NCBI GenBank assembly: GCA_900321195.1
Contig: ONVG01000083.1
Coordinates: forward strand, 1-6,997
Source: an uncultured Eubacteriales bacterium
GTDB taxonomy: Bacteria > Bacillota > Clostridia > Oscillospirales > Acutalibacteraceae
Direction: 5' to 3'
Length of the DNA stretch: 6,997 nt
Shown: one piece after another, positions 1-6,895 of the stretch
Layout: each line of letters starts with the position of its first letter
How positions within the stretch are numbered: the first letter of the stretch is position 1
Made by a program: the position numbers and the translations under genes
Notes under the pieces: generated by a model
What the model saw: only the letters and a program-made list of their open reading frames with translations
The model's database searches: none
What the model was told of the DNA's origin: nothing

Positions 1-1874
1 TTTCATCAGAAACCGTCAGTCGTCCCGGTCCGGAGGAAGACTACTACGGATATATAAACTATGACTTCCTTACCACAAATCAGATACCCTACAATAAGAC
101 CGGTATAAGTACGTCGGAAACGGTTATGGAGGTGATGGAGAATTATCTGTCAGACATGATAGATAAATATGTATCAGGAACCCCGCAAAAAGGCTCCCTT
201 GAAGAGATGATAAAGGAAACTTACCTTCAGTACATGGATCTGGAAGCAAGAGAAAAAACAGGTATATATCCATTGAAACCTGCCTTGGGAATGATCGAAT
301 CCTGCAAGACTGTAGATGAGCTTATCAGTGCTATGGGAATGATATATCAGCAGTACGGAGTATCTTCTTTTTTCAGGTTTATTGTAGAGCCTGAAACGAA
401 GGATAATTCCAAAAACGCATTATTCATGATGAATATGTTCACCTGCGGCAATATGAAGGAAAACTTCACCAAAACCGACGCAGGCATAAACGATATCGGC
501 AGTCGTACAGAGAATGTCCTTAAAGCGCTAAATGTAGACAAAGCCGAAGCCAACGCAAGAGCAAAGAACGTTGTAAGGCTGATTTACGACATAATGCTGG
601 AGACAGCCGATTCCGACTGCTTCAACGACTGGGGCGTACATTATAACCCCCGCACAAAGGAAGAATGTAAAGACTTATTCAGCAATATAGATGTGGATAA
701 TCTGCTTACCTCCTTTGGATTCAATACCGATTCCCTGATTGTATTTGATGTTCCTCAGGCTGAAATGATAAACAAAAAGCTTAAAAACGAGAACCTCAGA
801 GCTATGCAGGACTACATGCTGTCTTGTCTGGCGTTTGAATATGCGGATACTCTTCCACCTGGTTTTATGGGTGGTTTGAGTAAGGCTAAGGCTGATGACA
901 CTGATAAACACGCCAAGCAGTATACGGCAGCGCTGCTGGATGAAGAAATCGGTCAGCTCTACGGCAGAGAAATATGCACTGATGAGGTCATGTCGGCTGT
1001 CGAAATAATGGTCAGAGATATTCAGGGCTCCCTGCGCGAGCTTATCAATGACTGTGACAGACTCAGCAAAAACTCAAAGGAGAAATTCCTCCTCAAGCTT
1101 GACAATATGATAATCAATCTCGGTTACAATAAGGACTATGTATCTCCCTTCACTATCACAAGCACGGAAGACGGCGGCTCTCTGCTAAGCAATGCGATAG
1201 CAGTAAAAAGCGGTAAGGTTAAGGCTGAGATATCAACTCTTAATGAGAAGGCTTCAAGGGGACATTGGAACATGACACCTATTACAGTAAATGCTGTGTA
1301 TAATCCTACGGTAAACTGTATAACAATACCTGCGGTTAATATGGCCGAGCCTGCTTTTTCACTTAAAAAGAGCAAATACTACAATCTCGGTTATTTCGGA
1401 TATATTGTTGCCCACGAGATGAACCACGCCTTCGACTCGAACGGTTTTCTGTATGACGACACGGGATGTTATAAACCCGGATGGATAAACGAAGAAGACA
1501 GTGAAGCCTACAAGAAGGTCATGGAGAAAATCACCGACTATTACATCCATTATTTGATAATGGATGTCTACTCTATCAACGGCAAACAAACCCTCGGAGA
1601 AAATATAGCGGATTTAGGCGCAGTACAGTGTATACTCAATCTTTCCGACGACAAGACAGAGCTTGAAGAGATCTTCACAGGAATAGCGGAATCATGGGCT
1701 GAGCTGATAAGAATACAGGATGTAACACAGGCTCTTGAGGGTGATGTACACAGTCCTGCCGAGGCAAGGGTAAATGCTGTAGTTTCGGTCATGGATAAAT
1801 TCTATCTCGTTTATGATGTAAAAGAAAAAGATAAGATGTATGTTGCGCCCGAAAACAGAGTAAGGATATGGTGA
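1..1874 (+). CDS. M13 family (neprilysin/PepO-type) zinc metallopeptidase, 5'-truncated by the window edge
   Basis: The frame is open from base 3 with no stop before the Met codon at 126. The 41 residues upstream of that Met already match the M13 N-terminal core (RPGPEEDYYGYINYDF, compare the family's DDFY-YVN motif), so 126 is internal and the real start, with any signal peptide, lipobox or TM anchor, lies outside. Numbering from Met126: NAVY at 389-392 is the substrate-binding NAxY motif; HEMNH at 430-434 supplies two zinc ligands and the catalytic Glu431; GENIAD at 491-496 supplies the third ligand Glu492 and Asp496. His542 and Arg548 match the transition-state His and substrate-binding Arg of neprilysin in identity and spacing. 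The protein ends RVRIW, like the RVW end of the family. About 623 residues are visible; full members are about 650-700. All catalytic residues are present, so it should be an active endopeptidase, by family precedent outside the membrane. Its stop overlaps the permease start. Substrate unknown. Confidence 0.95.
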   Translation, partial: SSETVSRPGPEEDYYGYINYDFLTTNQIPYNKTGISTSETVMEVMENYLSDMIDKYVSGTPQKGSLEEMIKETYLQYMDLEAREKTGIYPLKPALGMIESCKTVDELISAMGMIYQQYGVSSFFRFIVEPETKDNSKNALFMMNMFTCGNMKENFTKTDAGINDIGSRTENVLKALNVDKAEANARAKNVVRLIYDIMLETADSDCFNDWGVHYNPRTKEECKDLFSNIDVDNLLTSFGFNTDSLIVFDVPQAEMINKKLKNENLRAMQDYMLSCLAFEYADTLPPGFMGGLSKAKADDTDKHAKQYTAALLDEEIGQLYGREICTDEVMSAVEIMVRDIQGSLRELINDCDRLSKNSKEKFLLKLDNMIINLGYNKDYVSPFTITSTEDGGSLLSNAIAVKSGKVKAEISTLNEKASRGHWNMTPITVNAVYNPTVNCITIPAVNMAEPAFSLKKSKYYNLGYFGYIVAHEMNHAFDSNGFLYDDTGCYKPGWINEEDSEAYKKVMEKITDYYIHYLIMDVYSINGKQTLGENIADLGAVQCILNLSDDKTELEEIFTGIAESWAELIRIQDVTQALEGDVHSPAEARVNAVVSVMDKFYLVYDVKEKDKMYVAPENRVRIW

Positions 1875-4360
1875 TAAAAATGATAAGAGCTAAACTTGTA
1901 GTAAAAAATGTTTTCAAAAAGCCTCTGCGTTCCGCCATAATCATACTTTCTCTGGCGGCGGCGGCTTTTGCGGCACTGTTTTGCATCTCAGGCATCACTT
2001 CGGCTAAAAACAGCATTACTGATTTTTTTCACTCAACCTACGGCAATACGGATATCATCCTGCTTGATCCGCTGAATAAGCTGAGTGCAGAAGCTGCTGA
2101 TCTCCCGCTCGGAAGCAGTATAGTCAAAAAGGTAACTGCAGAAATCAGCATTACCGAACCAAATAAGAAGTATTTTAACTATGCCGACCATCTTTCTATA
2201 ACGATCGTGGGCATTGACACAAAAGCGGCTTACGATATCAGGATTCTGGATGATATCTATCCAAATACCAAGGAAGGCGTTACCATTACACAGCCCCTCG
2301 CATATCAGGCCGGTAAAAAAGTTGGAGATACTATATCGTTCTACGGCGACAAGGGTAAAAAATACGACCTGAAGATACTCAGTATTTGTCCTGCCCGCAA
2401 GGTTATGGAAATGACGCCTACGGCTATACTGGTAACTCCTGAGCTGTGCCGTGAAATAGGCGGACTTGATGATAACACTTACAGTTTCGGCTATGTGGAT
2501 GTTGTTCCTGACGAGCTGACCGCTCAGACTATCGAAGACATACAGAATAAATATCCTGACTGTCTGGCATCTGGTACTACCTCCGTTGACATTGAGGATG
2601 CTATGGGCGGTATGCTGAACATCTACTATCTCATATTTGCTGTAGTTTTCCTCATGGTTTGCTTTATCGTTGTGTCAATGTCAAGACATATCGTAAACGA
2701 AAGAATGTCCGTTATCGGTATGCTGAGAAGCATAGGCGGCAGCGTTGCAGGTACAGGAATGATCCTGATGGCGGAAAGCGCATTCTACGGACTGTGCGGC
2801 GGGGTGCTGGGATGTCTTGTATATCTTCCGCTGAAGAACAGACTTACACTGAGTATGTTCATGCCCGCAGGCATTGATGACAGTGTTAAATCGGACGGCA
2901 TAAATTTCCTTACGATCCTCCTCGTTATTCTCGGCGTTATACTTATACAGTGTATCTTCTCTCTTACGGCAATAATCAAAGCGTCAAAAACTCCCGTAAG
3001 AGATATTATATTCGGTACCAAAGAGACTGCCTATCTGCCGTCAAAGCCTCTCTGCATTATCGGCATTATCATACTTGTCGCAGGTATTGTCTGCTTTGTT
3101 ATTTCCTCGGATTTCATTATCGTCATCACTGCTGCTTTTCTTTCCGCAATCGGTGCGGCACTCTTCTTCCCGCTTCTGCTGTTATGGATTTCAAAGCTGC
3201 TTGCAGCATTGTTCAAAAAGACAAACAGTCCTGTGGCACGTCTTGCAGTAAGGGAAATCTCTACTACCAAAAGCAGTGTTTCTTCCGCACAGCTTATTCT
3301 TTCGGCTATATCTCTGACTATTTCTGTACTCGTTATCGGTGTGTCACTGCTTAACCTGATTTCATCCCCAGTGTATGACGCAAACATTCTTATCAAACAG
3401 CCCGAACAGAAGAGTGAACTCTATAGTACGGTAATCAACAGATTAGACGGTGTTGAAGGCGTAGAGATGATGTATTACAAGTATCTCACATACGAAAACA
3501 GAAGCAGGTTAAACGGTATGGATCGTGATATGATGGTCATGGCTTACAATGACGGAGGTTTCAACTATTTTACAGGCATCAGAGATTGTCCGGATAAACT
3601 GGAGGACAATGAAGCGGCTATCGACAAGGTGCTTGCATCCAAGCTTTCAATTAAGGTAGGAGATGAGATTTCGCTGACGCTCTCTCCCGATAGCTATCTG
3701 CCCACAGAATACAAGCTTAAAGTAAAAACTCTGATCGACGCAAGCTATTTCAACAGTATGGGCAATACCGTTATGCTAAATGAGAAAAACTACAAGCGGG
3801 CATTCTTTGATTCACCTTCTACCGTAGTAATCAAGACAAAGCCCGACAAGGTCTTTTCTGTTATACAGATGCTCAAGCTGACTACATCTGATCCTGATTC
3901 GAGTATTGTCACCGTAGAAGAAGATCTCATGGAACTCAGGGCACAGATGCAGAGTATGCTGACTATAGTATACGCAGTAGTTGCTCTCGGTTTCATACTC
4001 TCACTGTTGAGTACTTCAAGCAACCTGCTTATGGGCTTTGAACAATCCAGAAGAAAATATGCTGTGTACTACTCTTCTTCAATGAGCAAGAGCAAGCTGA
4101 AAAAGCTTATCTTTACGGAAACATTACTGATGATTATTATTTCAGTAACAGCTTCTATGTTTTTTTCATTTTATTTCCTGCAGATTATCGATAAAGGACT
4201 TGAAATGCTTGACATCAGCATACCTCTTGTGAATCCCGCACTGTATTCGGTACTGTTCGGTGCTTTGGCTATTGCGGTACTGCTTATCGTTACGGTAAAA
4301 CCTTTGAGAATGCTTTCAAGGATGAATATTGCAGAAGAAATAAAGACAAGCGCAGACTGA
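1868..4360 (+). CDS. ABC transporter permease with two FtsX domains (MacB/Bce-like, 10 TM)
   Basis: This is the membrane subunit of a type VII (MacB/LolCDE/BceAB-like) ABC system, about 830 residues. I place hydrophobic segments near 22-44, 251-272, 293-320, 347-371, 394-413, 416-441, 472-498, 697-718, 748-772 and 789-811. Two large extracytoplasmic domains (about 45-250 and 499-696) follow TM1 and TM7. The halves are an internal duplication: RAKLVVKNVFKKPLRS (7-22) matches PVARLAVREISTTKSS (455-470), and each outer domain has a KVGD-x-I signature (151-156, 596-601). The FtsX core is clear at 278-310 (ERMSVIGMLRSIGGS onward) and more diverged at 726-760. Three starts compete: ATG 1868, GTG 1871, ATG 1880. 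The coordinates use the outermost; ATG 1880 fits best because GGTGAT at 1870-1875 is a Shine-Dalgarno match four bases away. Overlap with the peptidase stop suggests translational coupling. Export, lipoprotein handling or peptide resistance are all possible; the substrate is not deducible. Confidence 0.93.
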   Translation: MVIKMIRAKLVVKNVFKKPLRSAIIILSLAAAAFAALFCISGITSAKNSITDFFHSTYGNTDIILLDPLNKLSAEAADLPLGSSIVKKVTAEISITEPNKKYFNYADHLSITIVGIDTKAAYDIRILDDIYPNTKEGVTITQPLAYQAGKKVGDTISFYGDKGKKYDLKILSICPARKVMEMTPTAILVTPELCREIGGLDDNTYSFGYVDVVPDELTAQTIEDIQNKYPDCLASGTTSVDIEDAMGGMLNIYYLIFAVVFLMVCFIVVSMSRHIVNERMSVIGMLRSIGGSVAGTGMILMAESAFYGLCGGVLGCLVYLPLKNRLTLSMFMPAGIDDSVKSDGINFLTILLVILGVILIQCIFSLTAIIKASKTPVRDIIFGTKETAYLPSKPLCIIGIIILVAGIVCFVISSDFIIVITAAFLSAIGAALFFPLLLLWISKLLAALFKKTNSPVARLAVREISTTKSSVSSAQLILSAISLTISVLVIGVSLLNLISSPVYDANILIKQPEQKSELYSTVINRLDGVEGVEMMYYKYLTYENRSRLNGMDRDMMVMAYNDGGFNYFTGIRDCPDKLEDNEAAIDKVLASKLSIKVGDEISLTLSPDSYLPTEYKLKVKTLIDASYFNSMGNTVMLNEKNYKRAFFDSPSTVVIKTKPDKVFSVIQMLKLTTSDPDSSIVTVEEDLMELRAQMQSMLTIVYAVVALGFILSLLSTSSNLLMGFEQSRRKYAVYYSSSMSKSKLKKLIFTETLLMIIISVTASMFFSFYFLQIIDKGLEMLDISIPLVNPALYSVLFGALAIAVLLIVTVKPLRMLSRMNIAEEIKTSAD
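1870..1875 (+). promoter_or_regulatory. Ribosome binding site for the permease gene
   Basis: GGTGAT matches the 3' part of the extended Shine-Dalgarno consensus (AAGGAGGTGATC) and lies four bases before ATG 1880, spanning the peptidase stop TGA (1872-1874). A second partial match, AAGGA at 1862-1866, is too close to ATG 1868 (one base) and four bases from GTG 1871. This favours ATG 1880, with ribosomes finishing the peptidase gene able to re-initiate at once. Confidence 0.5.
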
Positions 4361-4364
4361 TTAT

Positions 4365-4370
4365 GGGGGA
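4365..4370 (+). promoter_or_regulatory. Ribosome binding site for the ABC ATPase gene
   Basis: GGGGGA lies six bases before ATG 4377, in the 16-base gap after the permease stop (TGA 4358-4360). The strength and spacing support ATG 4377. No promoter or terminator fits in the gap, so the two genes share a transcript. Confidence 0.7.
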
Positions 4371-4376
4371 ATTATT

Positions 4377-5060
4377 ATGAATGGGAACAATATTGTTATC
4401 AGTGTAAAAAACATATACAAAACTTTCGGCAAGGGTGAAGCTGCTCAGTCTGTATTTGAGGGTGCATCTCTTGACATAGAAAAAGGCAGTTTTGTGTCCC
4501 TGATGGGAGAATCGGGATCCGGTAAATCTACTCTGCTTTATCTTATCGGAGGACTTGACAGGGATTTTACGGGAGATATTTTCGTAGGAGAGGATAACAT
4601 TACTCAGCTTAATGACGCAAAGCTTTCTGAGATCCGCTGCAAAAAGATTGGCTTTGTATTTCAGTTCTATAATCTTGCAGCCAACCTGACCGTAGAGGAC
4701 AACATACTGCTGCCTATTGAAATGAGTCACAGGCGTATAGCAGATTACAAGGAAAAGTATCAGGAAATATTATCGATAACAGGACTTGAAAGCAAGGTGA
4801 AGTCTTATCCGTCGCAGCTTTCCGGCGGTCAGCAGCAGAGAGTTGCTATTGCAAGGGCTGTACTGGGCGAGCCAGAGATAATTCTTGCAGACGAAGCCAC
4901 AGGTAACCTGGACGCAGCTTCAGGTGCAGAAATAATGCAGCTCTTCAGGCGACTGAACGAAGAGAAGGGAGTCACGATACTTCAGGTAACGCATTCTGCG
5001 GAGTGTGCCTCTTACAGCAGCAGGATTGTCAAACTAAGGAACCGAGTTATTGAAGGGTAA
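4377..5060 (+). CDS. ABC transporter ATP-binding protein, LolD/MacB/BceA type
   Basis: This is the cytoplasmic motor of the permease encoded just upstream, hydrolysing ATP as a dimer on the membrane's inner face. All nucleotide-binding motifs are intact in the 227 residues: Walker A GESGSGKST (44-52), Q-loop Gln96 in GFVFQFYNL, signature LSGGQ (148-152), Walker B IILADE (168-173) with catalytic Glu173, D-loop NLD (177-179) and switch His206. The GFVFQ-x-YNL, LTVEDN and ATGNLD wording places it in the MacB/LolD group that partners FtsX-type permeases, matching its neighbour. The residue after Walker B is Ala (DEAT) where the group usually has Pro (DEPT), a tolerated change. The C-terminus RIVKLRNRVIEG is the expected end, lacking only the usual Asp-Gly turn, so the protein looks complete. 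ATG 4377 has a good Shine-Dalgarno site. Its last 11 bases overlap the next reading frame. Confidence 0.95.
   Translation: MNGNNIVISVKNIYKTFGKGEAAQSVFEGASLDIEKGSFVSLMGESGSGKSTLLYLIGGLDRDFTGDIFVGEDNITQLNDAKLSEIRCKKIGFVFQFYNLAANLTVEDNILLPIEMSHRRIADYKEKYQEILSITGLESKVKSYPSQLSGGQQQRVAIARAVLGEPEIILADEATGNLDAASGAEIMQLFRRLNEEKGVTILQVTHSAECASYSSRIVKLRNRVIEG
5035..5040 (+). promoter_or_regulatory. Possible ribosome binding site for the beta-helix gene
   Basis: TAAGGA lies nine bases before TTG 5050, inside the ATPase gene. Bases 5035-5037 (TAA) are also an in-frame stop for the beta-helix frame, so that frame cannot extend further upstream. The spacing is on the long side and TTG is a weak start, so this is only moderate support. 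Confidence 0.4.
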
Positions 5061-6432
5061 AATTTCTCGTCAAAGGACGGCGTCCCTTGCAGGAGCTGAG
5101 GAATCAGCCGTTCAAAGTAGCCTTGTGCAGTCAGAGGTGAGTACGCAGGATAGTGCAGAAGTTTCCGTAAGCAGTGAAACGGAAAGCAAAGCCGAGGAAT
5201 CCGTAACAGCAGAGAAATCTTTCGGAATCAAAGCCGGTGAATCGTCTGAACCCAAAACAGAGGATACTTCGACAGAGGATAAGACGTCCACAACAGATGT
5301 AGGCGCCGGCGAGATAAGCATTAAAGAGGCAAGTTCTGATAACATGCAGCTTTCCTTCGGTAATTTTATAGTAACGATAGGAAATAAGACTGTTACTCTC
5401 AGCGGCGCGTATGTTGTTGACGGCATTGATGCTGTCATAGACGGCGGCGAGTGGAGCAGCAGCGAAACAGACCAGAATGTGTTCCTTGTGATCAATGGCG
5501 GCAGTCTTATACTGAAAAATGCCGCTTTGACCAAAACAGGTGATGCCGGCAAAAATGATTCCACAAGGAAATCCGATGTATCCGATGACTACAACTTTTA
5601 CGGGATAAACTCGGTTATTCTGACGGTAGGAGAAGGCAGCAAGGCGACGATAGAAAACTGCACGATAAAATCCGATTGCAGCGGAGCAAACGCGATCTTC
5701 TCTCTGGACGAAGCAAATATTGAAGTGAGCAATGTAAGCATCAGCACGACCGGTAACAGTTCCCGTGGAGTTTATGCTACTTACGGTGGCACAATAACAG
5801 CCGATCATCTTGATATCACGACCACAGGTGCTCATTGTGCGCCTATCGCAACAGACCGCGGAGGAGGTTATGTCACCGTCAAGAATTCAAAGCTTAATTC
5901 ATCAGGTGACGGAAGTCCTAACGTCTATTCCACCGGCGAGATAGTGGTTGAAAACTGTACAGGCATTTCCACAGGCTCTCAGGCTGCCGTTATTGAGGGT
6001 AAGAATTCCATCACTATGATAAACTGTAATTTTACAGTAAGCGGCAGCGGCAATAACGGCGTAATGCTCTATCAGAGTATGTCAGGCGATGCTGCGGATT
6101 CTGATGCGACCGCCTCGGTATCAACGCTTACAATGACAAACACAACTATCACAAGTGATCTTGACGGCCCGATGTTCTACATCACCAATACAAGCTCCGT
6201 AATAAACCTGAACGGCGGTAATACCCTGACTGCTAAATCAGGCGATCTTGTTTCAGCCGGCACAGGGAGATGGGGAAAAGACGGCTCCAACGGCGGTAAG
6301 CTGACGCTCAATCTCTCCGGAGAAAGCTACAGCGACACTATCACAGCCGATGATATAAGCTCTGTCACAGTCAATCTTTCAGACGGCGCAGAATTTACTG
6401 GAAATACAAGCGGAAGCGTGAAAGTTCAATAA
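5050..6432 (+). CDS. Right-handed beta-helix surface-type protein without visible signal peptide
   Basis: The product has 460 residues in three parts. Residues 1-95 are a low-complexity Ser/Thr/Glu/Ala-rich stretch like the flexible linkers of exported Clostridia proteins. Residues about 100-370 are a parallel beta-helix: a ladder position recurs at N157, N203, N228, H253, N279, N302, N325 and N364, mostly 23-26 residues apart, each followed by a short strand such as CTIKS or VSIST. Residues about 370-460 form a Gly/Ser/Asn-rich cap. Blocks FYGIN (183-187), AVIEGKNS (313-320), YQSMSGDA (341-348) and DGSNGG (411-416) recall, from memory, a family of uncharacterised secreted or lipoprotein beta-helix proteins of gut Clostridia. 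No enzyme motif is seen; adhesion or glycan binding is only a guess. Oddly, there is no hydrophobic leader or lipobox. TTG 5050 is the only likely early start: an in-frame TAA sits 12 bases upstream. It overlaps the ATPase gene by 11 bases, and a strong terminator follows. Confidence 0.85.
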   Translation: MKGKISRQRTASLAGAEESAVQSSLVQSEVSTQDSAEVSVSSETESKAEESVTAEKSFGIKAGESSEPKTEDTSTEDKTSTTDVGAGEISIKEASSDNMQLSFGNFIVTIGNKTVTLSGAYVVDGIDAVIDGGEWSSSETDQNVFLVINGGSLILKNAALTKTGDAGKNDSTRKSDVSDDYNFYGINSVILTVGEGSKATIENCTIKSDCSGANAIFSLDEANIEVSNVSISTTGNSSRGVYATYGGTITADHLDITTTGAHCAPIATDRGGGYVTVKNSKLNSSGDGSPNVYSTGEIVVENCTGISTGSQAAVIEGKNSITMINCNFTVSGSGNNGVMLYQSMSGDAADSDATASVSTLTMTNTTITSDLDGPMFYITNTSSVINLNGGNTLTAKSGDLVSAGTGRWGKDGSNGGKLTLNLSGESYSDTITADDISSVTVNLSDGAEFTGNTSGSVKVQ

Positions 6433-6444
6433 TAATACAATGAT

Positions 6445-6498
6445 CCCGGCACTGTTATCAGGCTAAAAACTGATAACAGTGTCGGGTTATTTATTTTG
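6445..6498 (+). terminator. Rho-independent terminator of the four-gene operon
   Basis: CCCGGCACTGTTATCAG (6445-6461) pairs with CTGATAACAGTGTCGGG (6470-6486) over 17 bp with one G-U pair, around an 8-base loop, GCTAAAAA. A T-rich tail (TTATTTATTTTG) follows. It starts 12 bases after the beta-helix stop. Read leftward, the same stem is followed by a weaker T-rich run, so it may also stop transcripts from the convergent small gene. Confidence 0.92.
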
Positions 6499-6558
6499 TA
6501 AAGGAGTATGTTCTGATAAACATTAGACGGATAAAGAGAATTACACCCCCCGTTTTTC

Positions 6559-6619
6559 ACTCTCCCCGTTAGTAGTAGAATCGTAGTAAATACGGAGAGT
6601 TTTACTACTAAGGGGTTTT
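6559..6619. repeat. Nested inverted repeats with mutually exclusive hairpins (attenuator-like, function unknown)
   Basis: Three stems compete for the same bases. Stem A: CCCC + TTAGTAGTA (6564-6567, 6569-6577; G6568 bulged) with TACTACTAAGGGG (6603-6615), 13 bp, followed by TTTT. Stem B: ACTCTCC (6559-6565) with GGAGAGT (6594-6600). Stem C: GTAGTAAA (6583-6590) with TTTACTAC (6601-6608). B and C use arms of A. On the plus strand A resembles a second terminator with a short T run. It lies between convergent genes, with no obvious promoter or reading frame. It could be a back-up terminator, a small-RNA 3' end or a remnant element. Confidence 0.5.
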
Positions 6620-6641
6620 CTGAGATAAATCAGAGTTTCCC

Positions 6642-6863
6642 TTATACAAATAAAATTAAAATAATACCGATTATAAGTAAAACTATGCCAAGAATCAACT
6701 CGATCAGTCCGACTATTTTCGCATATTTTTCATCTTTGCGACCTGCCTTATAATCTGCATTAAAACCATTAATGAGATTATACTTCTTATGAAAATAAAT
6801 GAAATATCCAAATAATAAAAACGCCAATCCCAGTATAATGGTAATTGTTTTTACAACTAACAT
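6642..6863 (-). CDS. Small two-TM membrane protein, DUF3784-like
   Basis: This 73-residue protein has two hydrophobic helices (about 3-23 and 49-72) flanking a polar loop. The loop KKYNLINGFNADYKAGRKDEKYAKIVG resembles, as I recall it, the DUF3784 family core (a K-x-LI-x-G(Y/F)N motif followed by a charged EKY segment). Members are small integral membrane proteins of unknown function, common in Firmicutes, and the size fits a complete one. The minus-strand ATG at 6863-6861 has a Shine-Dalgarno site AGAGGA (6876-6871) seven bases upstream, and the stop is TAA at 6644-6642. GC is 60 of 222 bases (27 %), far below the neighbouring operon, which hints at a separate origin or just an AT-rich membrane protein. 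It converges on the operon and is transcribed separately. Being coding rather than a shadow rests on the family-like loop, clean helices and good ribosome site. Confidence 0.72.
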   Translation of the reverse strand: MLVVKTITIILGLAFLLFGYFIYFHKKYNLINGFNADYKAGRKDEKYAKIVGLIELILGIVLLIIGIILILFV

Positions 6864-6870
6864 TTCTACA

Positions 6871-6876
6871 TCCTCT
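6871..6876 (-). promoter_or_regulatory. Ribosome binding site for the DUF3784-like gene
   Basis: On the minus strand AGAGGA sits seven bases before the ATG at 6863-6861, which is near ideal spacing and supports that start. No convincing -35/-10 pair was found upstream of it. Confidence 0.6.
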
Positions 6877-6895
6877 TGAATTCTGTTTTACACTA

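Noticed and set aside
126..128. ATG 126 as the true start of the peptidase
   Set aside because: The 41 in-frame residues upstream continue the M13 N-terminal homology and no stop interrupts them, so this Met is internal.
2950..3354. 134-codon plus-strand frame inside the permease gene
   Set aside because: It overlaps TM-encoding sequence in another frame and its Cys/Tyr/Arg-rich product looks like an out-of-frame reading of hydrophobic codons.
3031..3396. 121-codon minus-strand frame inside the permease gene
   Set aside because: It is opposite the well-supported TM5-TM7 region of the permease and has no independent support.
4290..4730. 146-codon minus-strand frame across the permease-ATPase junction
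   Set aside because: It runs opposite the ATPase Walker A and Q-loop coding and shows no domain; a shadow frame.
5112..5564. 150-codon minus-strand frame opposite the Ser/Thr/Glu-rich linker
   Set aside because: Its Ser/Leu/Val-rich product mirrors the low-complexity plus-strand coding and has no family features.
5131..5835. 234-codon open frame on the minus strand opposite the beta-helix gene
   Set aside because: It lies wholly opposite a gene with clear beta-helix periodicity and conserved blocks, has mixed composition without a recognisable domain, and arises from the repetitive codon use of the plus-strand gene.
6500..6516. Strong Shine-Dalgarno (AAAGGAG) followed by ATG at 6508
   Set aside because: The frame is only two codons (ATG TTC TGA) and the ATG is two bases from the site, too close; no longer frame uses it. 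It may be a relic.
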